From NCBI RefSeq assembly GCF_018736105.1, contig NZ_CP076135.1, positions 2,602,001-2,666,000 of the forward strand: DNA of 64,000 nt, read 5' to 3'. The notes beneath the pieces are model-generated. The model saw only the letters and a program-made list of their open reading frames with translations, ran no database searches and was not told the origin of the DNA. The position numbers and the translations under genes were made by a program. The DNA comes from Bradyrhizobium sediminis. GTDB lineage: Bacteria; Pseudomonadota; Alphaproteobacteria; Rhizobiales; Xanthobacteraceae. Numbering within the stretch: position 1 is the first letter of the stretch; every line of letters starts with the position of its first letter. Below are positions 45,101 to 53,073 of the stretch, piece after piece.

Positions 45101-45241
45101 GTAGATGTTGCCGCGAAGTTGCTTGCGCTGGGCGGTCTCGAAATCAAACTCTTCGACGCGATTACCGCGGACTACAACGACCCGGGTCTCTTCCGGGTGG
45201 GTAGCATCGATCAACATTTTGTTGGGCATTTTGGAACTCAT
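42191..45241 (-). CDS. rne: Ribonuclease E with a His-rich insertion in the S1 domain
   Basis: A 1016-residue endoribonuclease of the RNase E/G family, the core of mRNA decay and rRNA/tRNA processing. The N-terminal S1 part (MPNKMLIDATHPEETRVVVV, GNIYLAKVTRVEPSLQAAFI) is split by an acidic insertion at residues about 93-318, as in many alphaproteobacteria. Here it includes a His/Asp/Glu-rich tract (154-208, HDHAHEHEHAPDEHDHAQD-type). The catalytic core has SIDVNSGRS and DFIDMDEKRNN; the zinc link is CAQCGGSG. The C-terminal half is Arg/Pro-rich and disordered, suitable for RNA and protein binding. The start choice (ATG 45241 or 45229) is uncertain; neither has a strong ribosome-binding site. 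Confidence 0.95.
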   Translation of the reverse strand: MSSKMPNKMLIDATHPEETRVVVVRGNRVEEFDFETAQRKQLRGNIYLAKVTRVEPSLQAAFIEYGGNRHGFLAFSEIHPDYYQIPVADRQALIEADERAHREAEEESENRSNRRRPRHRNSRRRGNGERVQSEIVESASPDLMQVAPPLEGQEHGESFHAEDGHAHDAEHHHDAEHHDHEGHDHAHEHEHAPDEHDHAQDRGTETHASETLAAVTLPDTAAVEASAAEVREEDEEEHAHREAHALENAAYADDAPHAEHADGETAASDQAEHAAAGGDEHHDDEDEGEDAEDEVVESVGGDDVMEEVPERAFRPRRQYKIQEVIKRRQVMLVQVVKEERGNKGAALTTYLSLAGRYAVLMPNTARGGGISRKITSAQDRSRLKEVVQDLDVPEGMGIILRTAGASRTKPEIKRDFEYLIRMWETVRDMTLKSQAPTLVYEEGSLIKRSLRDLYNKEIDEIQVAGEAGYQEARDFMKMLMPSNVRAVKQYRDGQPLFSRMGVESQLDAMFSPTVQLRSGGYIVINQTEALVSIDVNSGRSTREHHIEDTALKTNLEAAEEVARQLRLRDLAGLIVIDFIDMDEKRNNRSVERKLSDCLRQDRARIQVGRISHFGLLEMSRQRIRASVLESSTEPCAQCGGSGHVRSVSSVALQLLRGIEEILMKGATHNLVVRTRTEVALYVLNHKRGHLRDLENSFKVALAVVADPSVSGQQSFIIDRGEQVHTLEAAKALLAAQVAAFPPQTEEAFDEEEVFDVETESEIETDETEGLTDEAAGEETGSEADGGPRRKRRRRRRGRSGEPREGGPARDDSDSIRVPFEAAAVAAAVTDEGEIDEDESDEQPGLARGDQAPGGERRPRRRGRRGGRRRRGGPEDGLVGSIADELGPRSAPEVSNAVADFDGYSAGPAPLVVQSEPVAQAPAPEPQPAERAQPEPAQASAETETAQEAERAAARRRSTVREKVSFLINAQPEAPAPVSHSQPEPPAPAPAQNAAETTTDTQPRKAGWWSRRFGNGE

Positions 45242-45788
45242 GACGGCGGCGGGCGCGTGTTTCCGTGAGCGCGTATCGCGCCGCCGGGTGACGCGACGGT
45301 CCACCTGATTCGGGGGTGAGGGGAAGGCCAAAACGCAACCCGGGGCGCCACGCCGAACGGGATCGCATCGGAGCAAAGCGACGTGCCGAGCTTGCGCTCC
45401 GCGTCGTCGCGGTTTCTCCATGGATCTTGGTCGGCAACACAGTCTGGCGCATCAAGCGTCGGCCCGTCTGAACACGTGGGCGGCAGGAAGCGCCGCCTTA
45501 TTTTCTGTCGCTGACGACCCGGCGCGGCGCCAAAGCGCTCGCCGGCCATCGCATATCGGACCGAGTGCGGTCCGGATAATCAGTCATGCCGTGTCTGAAG
45601 CCGTCCCTGGAACAAGATGGTAACCTGGGACCGGACGCCGCTCGGGCTCGAAACCGCCGCTCCTTGTCAGCCGCGCGCTGCGCTGGCCGTGGAGGGATCG
45701 GAAAGACGCTGGAATCCTCTGATATCAGAGAGTTCCGGCGCTGCACCGGGAGGCTGAACGCGACACAACCGGGAGTTTTAGCCGTCAG
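45242..45788. other. Probable long rne leader with no gene
   Basis: About 550 bases upstream of rne hold no ORF I can support. A perfect 14-base palindrome (CTCTGATATCAGAG, 45717-45730) lies within it, flanked by GGAA / TTCC. If the promoter at 45796-45824 is right, this is the rne 5' UTR, a position known in other bacteria to carry autoregulatory RNase E sites. Confidence 0.35.
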
Positions 45789-45795
45789 CCCCCTA

Positions 45796-45824
45796 TACAT
45801 ACGTTGATTGGGGCCCGCGTGCAA
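45796..45824 (-). promoter_or_regulatory. Candidate rne promoter
   Basis: On the minus strand, TTGCAC (45819-45824) and TATGTA (45796-45801) are 17 bases apart, a good housekeeping pattern. It is the best promoter-like site I see between rne and the divergent amidase gene. Confidence 0.4.
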
Positions 45825-45927
45825 GGGAAGCGTCACAGCATGGCAACACCCGGTCTTATTCGTTGTAAGCGACTTAAGCTCTCGTTAACCCTGTGGTTTT
45901 AATGCGATAAGAAGGCTGCTCGGAGGC

Positions 45928-47232
45928 ATGGATTCGTTGGCGAGCCGCGCAAATCATTGTGTTTTGCAGGGTCGGGCGCTGTTGTGCGCCGCAGCATTGC
46001 TGTGTTCGGTTCCCGCCATCGGCCGTGCCGCAGAGGGCGAGGCGCCGAATCCCACCGCAGCCTCGAGCTTCCCGATCGCCTCCGATGTCCGGCTGGCCGG
46101 CGACGCCAGGCAAACCCGCTTCGTTCTCGACCTCACCCGGCCGATCCAGTTCCGAGCCTTCGCGCTGGCCGATCCCTATCGGGTGGTCGTGGACATTCCC
46201 CAGGTCAGTTTTCAGCTTCCCGCCGGGGTCGGCACCGCCGGGCGCGGGCTGGTCAAGGCCTTCCGTTATGGCTTGGTGATGCCGGGCGGCTCGCGGATCG
46301 TGTTCGACCTGACCGGCCCGGCCAGAATTGCCAATTCCTACGTGCTGGAGGCCGCCAACGGCCAGCCGCCGCGGCTGGTGCTCGAACTCGAGCAGGTCGA
46401 CCGCACCACTTTCGTGCAGTTGCTGGCGCCCGAAAGCCGGCCCGAGCTGAAGCCCGCGATCGCCGACGCCAAAGCCGCCGTGCCCACTGAGGCGGTCAGC
46501 GCGCCCAAGCCCGCTGCACCGGCGGATTCACGCCCCTTGGTCGTGATCGATCCCGGCCACGGCGGCATCGACAATGGCACCCAGGCCAATGGCGCCATGG
46601 AAAAGGAGCTGGTGCTGGGATTCGGGCTGGCGCTGCGCGACCGCATCGAGAAAACAGGCAAATACCGGGTCGTGATGACGCGCACCGACGATACGTTCAT
46701 TGCGCTCGCCGACCGGGTCAAGGTCGCCCGCAACGCGTCGGCGGCGCTGTTCGTGTCGATCCATGCCGACGCCTTACCGCGCCGAGAAGGCGACGCGCAG
46801 GGCGCGACGATCTACACGCTGTCCGACAAGGCCTCCGACGCCGAGGCGGAACGGCTGGCGGAAGCGGAAAACAAGGCCGACGCCATCGGCGGGGTCAACC
46901 TGACCGAAGAGCCGGTCGAGGTGGCCGACATCCTGATCGATCTGGCGCAGCGCGAAACCCGCACCTTTTCAAACCGCTTCGCGCGCCTCCTGATGGGCGA
47001 GATGAAGACCACCGTGCGGATGCACAAGCACCCGCTGAAATCCGCCGGCTTCAGGGTTCTCAAGGCCCCGGACGTACCGTCGGTTCTGGTCGAACTCGGT
47101 TATGTCTCCAACAAGGGCGACCTCCAGCACCTGGTCTCGGAGAACTGGCGCAACCGCACTGTCGGATCGATGGCGCAGGCGATCGACGCCTTCCTTGCCA
47201 AGCGGCTGGCGACGGCGGGGCCGGCCCACTGA
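45928..47232 (+). CDS. amiC: Periplasmic N-acetylmuramoyl-L-alanine amidase with AMIN domain
   Basis: A 434-residue cell-wall hydrolase that cuts septal peptidoglycan between MurNAc and L-Ala. An N-terminal export signal (LLCAAALLCSVPAIGRAAEG) precedes an AMIN targeting domain at about 55-150 (TRFVLDLTRPIQFRAFALAD). The Amidase_3 catalytic domain follows at about 205-425, with VVIDPGHGGIDNGT, ALFVSIHADALPRR and SVLVELGYVSNKGDL. The zinc-ligand His and Glu are present. It is divergent from rne and 205 bases upstream of mrcA. The name amiC is by closest family. Confidence 0.9.
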   Translation: MDSLASRANHCVLQGRALLCAAALLCSVPAIGRAAEGEAPNPTAASSFPIASDVRLAGDARQTRFVLDLTRPIQFRAFALADPYRVVVDIPQVSFQLPAGVGTAGRGLVKAFRYGLVMPGGSRIVFDLTGPARIANSYVLEAANGQPPRLVLELEQVDRTTFVQLLAPESRPELKPAIADAKAAVPTEAVSAPKPAAPADSRPLVVIDPGHGGIDNGTQANGAMEKELVLGFGLALRDRIEKTGKYRVVMTRTDDTFIALADRVKVARNASAALFVSIHADALPRREGDAQGATIYTLSDKASDAEAERLAEAENKADAIGGVNLTEEPVEVADILIDLAQRETRTFSNRFARLLMGEMKTTVRMHKHPLKSAGFRVLKAPDVPSVLVELGYVSNKGDLQHLVSENWRNRTVGSMAQAIDAFLAKRLATAGPAH

Positions 47233-47437
47233 AAAGCGCGCCTCCGTGGCTGGAAGCCCTAGTTTGGCCACAGCGGCGGCACTATAAAAAACCACCGCGA
47301 GGGCGTCGGAATCGATCTAAATTCCCTCCCGGCCAACGTATTATCTACCTGTGCGAGACGGCAGATCGCCGCGCCGGTGTATTTGCTGAGGAAAGCGCCG
47401 GCTGTTGCGGCGCAAGGGTTGGAACGGAACTTCGATA

Positions 47438-49921
47438 ATGCGCTTGCTGGTGCGGTTCATGGGTTTCTTGTTCGCCGCCGGAACCGTCGTGTTCCTGGTC
47501 GGCGTCGCCGCCGTGGCGGGGCTGATCTGGCATTATTCCAAGGACTTGCCGGACTATTCACAGCTTCAGGATTATGAGCCGCCGGTGATGACGCGCGTCC
47601 ATGCGTCGGATGGTGCGCTGCTCGGCGAATATTCCAAGGAGCGCCGCCTCTATCTGCCGATCCAGGCGGTGCCGAAGCTGGTCATCAACGCGTTCCTGGC
47701 CGCCGAGGACAAGAACTTCTACGAGCACGGCGGCATCGACTTCACCGGCATGGCGCGCGCCGCGGTGCTCTATGCGCAGAATTACGGCTCCAACCGCCGG
47801 CCGCAGGGCGCTTCCACCATCACCCAGCAGGTCGCGAAGAACTTTCTTTTGACCAACGAGGTGTCGTTCACCCGCAAGATCAAGGAAGCCTTGCTGGCGA
47901 TGCGGATCGAGCGCACCTATTCGAAGGACAAGATCCTCGAACTCTATCTCAACGAAATCTATCTCGGCCTCGGCGCCTACGGCGTCGCCGCCGCTTCGCT
48001 GGTCTATTTCGACAAATCGGTGAACGAACTCACGGTTTCCGAAGCCTCCTACCTGGCGGCGCTGCCGAAGGCGCCAGCGGCGCTGCATCCGGTGCGCAAC
48101 CGCGACCGCGCCGTCGAGCGGCGCAACTATGTCGTCGACCGGCTGTTGGAAAACGGCTGGATCAAGCAGGCCGATGCCGACAAGGCCCGCAAGGATCCCT
48201 TGACCGTGACCAGCCGCAGCAACGCCGCGCACATCTTCGCCGGCGAGTATTTCGCCGAGGAAGTCCGCCGCGACGTGTTCGAGCGCTACGGCGAGAAGAA
48301 ACTGTATGAAGGCGGGCTGTCGGTACGGACCACGCTCGATCCGAAGCTGCAGGTGATGGCGCGCAAGACCATGACCGCCGGCCTCGTGAAGTTCGACGAG
48401 GCGACCGGCTACCGCGGCGCCATCAGCAAGCTCGATATATCCGGCGACTGGGGCGTGAAGCTCGCGGACGTCAAGTCGCTGTCGGATATCTCGCCGTGGC
48501 GGATGGCGGTGGTGCTGGAGACCAGCGATCAGTCGGCTCGAATCGGTTTTCAGCCCGGCCGCGAACTGGGCGGCGCCGTCGCCAAGGAACGGCAGACCGG
48601 AATCATCACGCTCGATGGCGTGCGATGGGCCAAGGCCGCCTCCGGGCCGACGCGCTTCAAGACGCCGACCAACGTCGCCCAGGTGCTGGCGCCGGGCGAC
48701 GTCATCTATGCGGATCCGCTGATCGCCAAAGAGGGCAATATTGTCGAGGGCCAGTACCGGCTGCGCCAGCTGCCGGAAGTCTCCGGCGCGATGGTGGTGA
48801 TGGATCCCTGGACCGGCCGTGTGCTGGCGATGGTCGGCGGCTTCTCGTTCGACCAGAGCCAGTTCAACCGCGCGACCCAAGCCTACCGGCAGCCGGGTTC
48901 GTCGTTCAAGCCGCTGGTGTACTCGTCGGCGCTCGATAACGGCTATACGCCGTCCACCATCGTGGTCGACGCGCCGATCGAAATCGACCAGGGGCAGGGT
49001 GCGGGCGTCTGGCGCCCGGAAAACTATTCGACCGGCAAATATTATGGGCCGACCACGCTGCGCAATGCGCTGAAGCGCTCGCTCAACACGGTAACGGTGC
49101 GGCTGGCGCAGGACGTCGGCATGCCCCTGATCGGCGAATACGCCAAGCGCTTCGGGGTCTATGACGAGTTGCCGAACTATCTTTCCTATGCGCTCGGCGC
49201 CGGCGAAACCACCGTGATGCGGATGGTGACCGCCTATTCGATGTTCGCCAATGGCGGCCGGCGCGTGAAGTCGACGCTGATCGACCGTATCCAGGATCGC
49301 TACGGCCGCACCATCTTCAAGCACGACGCGCGCGAATGCCGCGGCTGCGACGCGCCCGGCGGCTGGAAGAACCAGTCCGAGCCGCAGCTGGTCGATCGCC
49401 GGGAGCAGGTGCTCGATGCCATGACGGCCTACCAGATCACCTCGATGCTGGAAGATGTCGTGCAGGGCGGCACCGCAACCGTGGTGAAGGAAGTCGGCAA
49501 ACCGATCGCCGGCAAGACCGGCACCACCAACGACGAGAAGGACGCCTGGTTCATCGGATTTTCGCCGGATATCGTGGTCGGCATCTATGTCGGCTACGAC
49601 AAGCCGCGCAATCTCGGCAAGGGCGCCACCGGCGGCCATCTGGCGGCCCCGATCGCCAAGGATTTCCTCAAGCTCGCGCTCGCCGACAAGCCGGCGATCC
49701 CGTTCAAGGTTCCCGCCGGCATCAAGCTGATCCGCGTCGACTCCAAGTCCGGCATGCGCGCCGGTCCGGGCGGCGGCGGCATTCTGGAAGCCTTCAAGCC
49801 GGGCACCGCGCCGCCGGATAATTACAGCGTCATCGGCGTTGCCGATGCGGACGGCCGCACCCTGATGGCGCCGCCGGACGCCGGCAATATCATGCTTCCG
49901 GGAACCGGCAGGCTCTACTGA
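47438..49921 (+). CDS. mrcA: Penicillin-binding protein 1A
   Basis: An 827-residue bifunctional peptidoglycan synthase. After a membrane segment (LFAAGTVVFLVGVAAVAGLI) comes the glycosyltransferase-51 domain with AAEDKNFYEHGGID and GASTITQQVAKNF. An OB-like section follows, then the transpeptidase domain with PGSSFKPLVYSS (nucleophilic Ser and Lys), the SLN motif in KRSLNTVTVR and KTGTTND. All catalytic motifs are intact. I chose the ATG at 47438 (MRLLVRFMGFLF). It follows the amidase on the same strand, consistent with joint envelope function. Confidence 0.95.
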   Translation: MRLLVRFMGFLFAAGTVVFLVGVAAVAGLIWHYSKDLPDYSQLQDYEPPVMTRVHASDGALLGEYSKERRLYLPIQAVPKLVINAFLAAEDKNFYEHGGIDFTGMARAAVLYAQNYGSNRRPQGASTITQQVAKNFLLTNEVSFTRKIKEALLAMRIERTYSKDKILELYLNEIYLGLGAYGVAAASLVYFDKSVNELTVSEASYLAALPKAPAALHPVRNRDRAVERRNYVVDRLLENGWIKQADADKARKDPLTVTSRSNAAHIFAGEYFAEEVRRDVFERYGEKKLYEGGLSVRTTLDPKLQVMARKTMTAGLVKFDEATGYRGAISKLDISGDWGVKLADVKSLSDISPWRMAVVLETSDQSARIGFQPGRELGGAVAKERQTGIITLDGVRWAKAASGPTRFKTPTNVAQVLAPGDVIYADPLIAKEGNIVEGQYRLRQLPEVSGAMVVMDPWTGRVLAMVGGFSFDQSQFNRATQAYRQPGSSFKPLVYSSALDNGYTPSTIVVDAPIEIDQGQGAGVWRPENYSTGKYYGPTTLRNALKRSLNTVTVRLAQDVGMPLIGEYAKRFGVYDELPNYLSYALGAGETTVMRMVTAYSMFANGGRRVKSTLIDRIQDRYGRTIFKHDARECRGCDAPGGWKNQSEPQLVDRREQVLDAMTAYQITSMLEDVVQGGTATVVKEVGKPIAGKTGTTNDEKDAWFIGFSPDIVVGIYVGYDKPRNLGKGATGGHLAAPIAKDFLKLALADKPAIPFKVPAGIKLIRVDSKSGMRAGPGGGGILEAFKPGTAPPDNYSVIGVADADGRTLMAPPDAGNIMLPGTGRLY

Positions 49922-50045
49922 GCGCGCGTCGCGGCCCGGGAAAACCCCGGAAACAGGCCTCACGCGATTGCGCTTTGGCGCAGTCGCCGCTACATCCCAC
50001 CATCGTTGCCAAATGCGGCTTGCGCCGCAGGTCAGAGAAGAGAAC

Positions 50046-51177
50046 ATGCGCGCCGAAGTCGAACGCCTCGTTGAAGAGATCAAGCAGTCAGTCGGGCTGC
50101 TGAGGAGGCATCTTTGACGTCGATGCATCCACGGCGCGTCTGGCCGAGCTGAACAAGCTCGCCGAAGATCCGAATCTCTGGAACGATCCCCAGAAGGCGC
50201 AGAAGCTGATGCAGGAGCGCACCTCGCTGGAGGATGCGCTTGGCGGCATCGGCAGGGTCGAGCGCGAGCTCGAGGACAATATCGGCATGATCGAGCTCGG
50301 CGAGGCCGAGAACGATGAGGGCGTCGTCTCCGAAGCCGAGAATGCCCTGAAAGCCCTCAAGAAGGAAGTCGCCCGCCGCGAACTCGAAGCCCTGCTGTCG
50401 GGCGAGGCCGACCGTTTCGATTCCTATCTCGAGGTTCACGCCGGCGCCGGCGGCACCGAAAGCCAGGACTGGGCCTCGATGCTGCTGCGCATGTACACGC
50501 GCTGGGCCGAGAAGCACGGCTTCAAGATCGAATATCTGGAAGAGACCCAGGGAGAAGAAGCCGGGATCAAGTCCGCCACCATCCAGATCAGCGGTCACAA
50601 CGCCTATGGCTGGCTCAAGACCGAAGCCGGCGTGCACCGGCTGGTGCGGATATCGCCGTTCGATTCCAACGCGCGCCGGCACACCTCGTTCTCGTCGGTC
50701 GCGATCTTCCCGGTGGTCGATAACAGCATCAAGATCGATATCGCCGAGTCCGACGTCCGCGTCGACACCATGCGCTCGGGCGGCGCCGGCGGCCAGCACG
50801 TCAACAAGACCGAATCCGCGGTCAGGCTCACGCACATTCCGACCGGGGTCGCGGTGGTCTGTCAGGCCGGCCGCTCCCAGCACAAGAACAAGGCGCAGGC
50901 CTGGGATATGCTGCGCGCGCGTCTCTACGAGATCGAGTTGAAGAAGCGTGAGGAGCAGGCCGCCGCCGACCAGGCCGCCAAGACCGATATCGGCTGGGGC
51001 CACCAGATCCGCTCCTACGTGCTGCAGCCCTATCAGATGGTGAAGGACCTGCGCACCGGCGTGCAGACGTCGGATACCTCAGGCGTGCTCGACGGCGACC
51101 TCGACGAGTTCATGGCGGCAACCCTGGCGCAGCGCGCGTTCGGAACCGCCCCCGCCGCGGTCGAGGATGTGGACTAG
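50046..51177 (+). CDS. prfB: Peptide chain release factor 2 with programmed +1 frameshift
   Basis: The gene starts at ATG 50046 ([20 protein letters not shown]) and reaches an in-frame TGA at 50115-50117. The slip site is CTT TGA C (50112-50118), with an internal Shine-Dalgarno AGGAGG (50103-50108) three bases before CTT. Shifting +1 continues as [20 protein letters not shown] and runs to 51177, giving 376 residues. RF2 recognises UAA and UGA; the SPF tripeptide (VRISPFDSN) and the catalytic GGQ ([13 protein letters not shown]) are present. The frameshift is an autoregulatory device known for RF2. Automatic ORF calls miss the first part. Confidence 0.96.
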
Positions 51178-51180
51178 CCG

Positions 51181-52050
51181 ATGGCAACGGTCGCCTTCAT
51201 CGGTTTGGGCCGCATGGGCCACGGCATGGCCGGCCGCTATCTCGACAACGGCTTTGCGGTCGCCGTGTGGAATCGGAGCAAGGCGAAGGCGGAAGACCTG
51301 ATCGCGCGCGGCGCGCGATGGGCCGCGTCGCCTGCGGATGCCGCTGAGGGCGCCGACGCCGTCGTGACCATGGTCGCCGACGACGCGGCGTCGAAGGCGG
51401 TGTGGCTCGGCAAGGACGGCGCGGCCTCAGCCATGAAGCCGGGCACCCTGGCGATCGAATGTTCCACGGTGTCGTACCAGCACGTGCTCGATCTGGCGCG
51501 GCAACTGCGGGGCCGCGGCCTCGTCTACATCGATTGCCCAGTGACCGGCCTGCCGGAAGCGGCGGCCAGCGGAAAACTGACGTTGCTGGTCGGCGCCGAG
51601 CCTGCTGATCTGGAAAAGGCGCGCCCCTTTCTCGCGCCGCTGTGCACGACGATCCGGCATTTCGGCGCGGTCGGCGGCGGCACGGTCTACAAGCTGATCA
51701 ACAATCTGATGGGCGCCGTGCAGATCGCAAGCCTCGCGGAAGGCATTGCGATCGCCGAGCGGGCCGGGCTCGACATGAACCTGGTGGCGGAAGCGATGGC
51801 GACCGGCGCGGTTGCAAGTCCGCAGGTGATCCGGCATTCGAGGCGGATGGTGGCGCGCGATTTCTCGGGAGCCTCCTTCACCGCGGCGCTGCGCCACAAG
51901 GATGCGGCTTACGCCGTCGCGCTGGCGGAGACGCTGCTTCCTGGCGTCCCCGTCAGCCGCGCGGCGCTGGCGGCCTACGACGAGGCCAAAGCCCATGCGC
52001 CCGACGACGACGAAGGCAGGATGATCGAGATCGTGTCGCGGCCGAAATAG
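51181..52050 (+). CDS. Beta-hydroxyacid dehydrogenase (3-hydroxyisobutyrate dehydrogenase family)
   Basis: A 289-residue oxidoreductase. The N-terminal Rossmann motif GLGRMGHGMA is followed by the family motifs VDCPVTG-like YIDCPVTGLPEAAASGKLTL and a catalytic-helix KLINNLMGAVQIASLAEGIA with the catalytic Lys. VWNRSKAKA after beta-2 suggests NADPH. It starts three bases after the prfB stop, so it may be cotranscribed with it. The substrate could be 3-hydroxyisobutyrate, tartronate semialdehyde or a relative. Confidence 0.88.
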   Translation: MATVAFIGLGRMGHGMAGRYLDNGFAVAVWNRSKAKAEDLIARGARWAASPADAAEGADAVVTMVADDAASKAVWLGKDGAASAMKPGTLAIECSTVSYQHVLDLARQLRGRGLVYIDCPVTGLPEAAASGKLTLLVGAEPADLEKARPFLAPLCTTIRHFGAVGGGTVYKLINNLMGAVQIASLAEGIAIAERAGLDMNLVAEAMATGAVASPQVIRHSRRMVARDFSGASFTAALRHKDAAYAVALAETLLPGVPVSRAALAAYDEAKAHAPDDDEGRMIEIVSRPK

Positions 52051-52140
52051 GCGGGGCGCAGCGGGCATGCCCGGAAACCGGGTGGCCAAGGATCCGGATT
52101 CTGCGGTAAGCGTCGGCGCAATCGCAGACATGAGCCGCAA

Positions 52141-53073
52141 ATGACCTCCAACGACCATCGGATTGATGCCCGCGACTGGTCGCTGCTTGCCGTGTTGTCG
52201 GTGCTGTGGGGCGGCTCGTTCTTCTTTGTCGGCGTCGTGATCCGGGAATTGCCGCCACTGACGGTGGTCCTGCTGCGGGTGGCGCTCGCGGCACTCATTC
52301 TTTTGCCGATCCTGTGGGCCTATCGCACAGGTTTCCCCAAGGGGCTGATGGGCTGGAGACCATTCTTCGTCATCGCGCTGCTCAACAACGTGTTGCCATT
52401 CTCCCTGATGGTCACCGGACAGATCTATATTTCCAGCGGGCTGGCCTCGGTTGTGAATGCGACGACGCCTTTGTTCACCGTCCTGGTAATGGCGGCCGCC
52501 GGTGACGAAAGACTGCATGCCCGGCGCGTCGCCGGTGTCGTGATCGGCCTGATCGGGGTCGCCATTCTCCACGGCCAGCACCTCGGTTTCGGCAGCGGCC
52601 AGGGTTTTGGGATTCTGCTCTGCCTCGCTGCGGCCTTCAGCTACGGACTGTCGGCGCTGTATGCGCGGCGCCGGCTGTCGGACTCGCCGCCGCTGGCGAC
52701 CGCGACGTTCCAGATGCTGGCGTCCACGGCGATGATGATCGTGATCGCCGGCGTGTTCGAGCGGCCTTGGCAACTGCCGATGCCTGGAACGGCGACCTGG
52801 CTGGCGCTGCTCGGTCTTGCGGCGTTGTCGACCGCGCTGGCCTACATCGTGTTTTTTCAGATCCTGCGGCGCTCGGGCTCGACCAATGTCATGCTGGTGA
52901 CGCTGCTCATACCGGTCACCGCGATTTTTCTCGGCTGGCTCCTGCTGGGCGAGAGCATCTCGCTTGCCGAAATCGTCGGCGCGCTGGTGATCGGCAGCGC
53001 GCTGCTGGTGATCGACGGCCGCGTGTTCAATCTCGTCAGCGGCGTTGCTTCCACTCCGAAAGCCACCCCGTAA
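52141..53073 (+). CDS. EamA/DMT-family transporter
   Basis: A 310-residue membrane protein with about ten hydrophobic helices in two EamA repeats (LSVLWGGSFFFVGVVIRELP near the N-terminus; LIPVTAIFLGWLLLGESISL near the C-terminus). It is probably a metabolite exporter of unknown substrate. It is less similar to the tandem pair at 12.7-14.4 kb than those are to each other. Its 3' end overlaps the convergent carbamoyltransferase gene by 38 bases. Confidence 0.85.
   Translation: MTSNDHRIDARDWSLLAVLSVLWGGSFFFVGVVIRELPPLTVVLLRVALAALILLPILWAYRTGFPKGLMGWRPFFVIALLNNVLPFSLMVTGQIYISSGLASVVNATTPLFTVLVMAAAGDERLHARRVAGVVIGLIGVAILHGQHLGFGSGQGFGILLCLAAAFSYGLSALYARRRLSDSPPLATATFQMLASTAMMIVIAGVFERPWQLPMPGTATWLALLGLAALSTALAYIVFFQILRRSGSTNVMLVTLLIPVTAIFLGWLLLGESISLAEIVGALVIGSALLVIDGRVFNLVSGVASTPKATP

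Noticed and set aside
43070..45268. A 732-codon plus-strand frame with hydrophobic-looking stretches opposite rne
   Set aside because: It is antisense to the conserved RNase E gene; the hydrophobic parts are the reverse complement of the His/Asp-rich tract.
47558..50128. An 856-codon open frame on the minus strand opposite mrcA
   Set aside because: It is antisense to the complete PBP1A gene, is Arg/His-rich, and has no recognisable motif.
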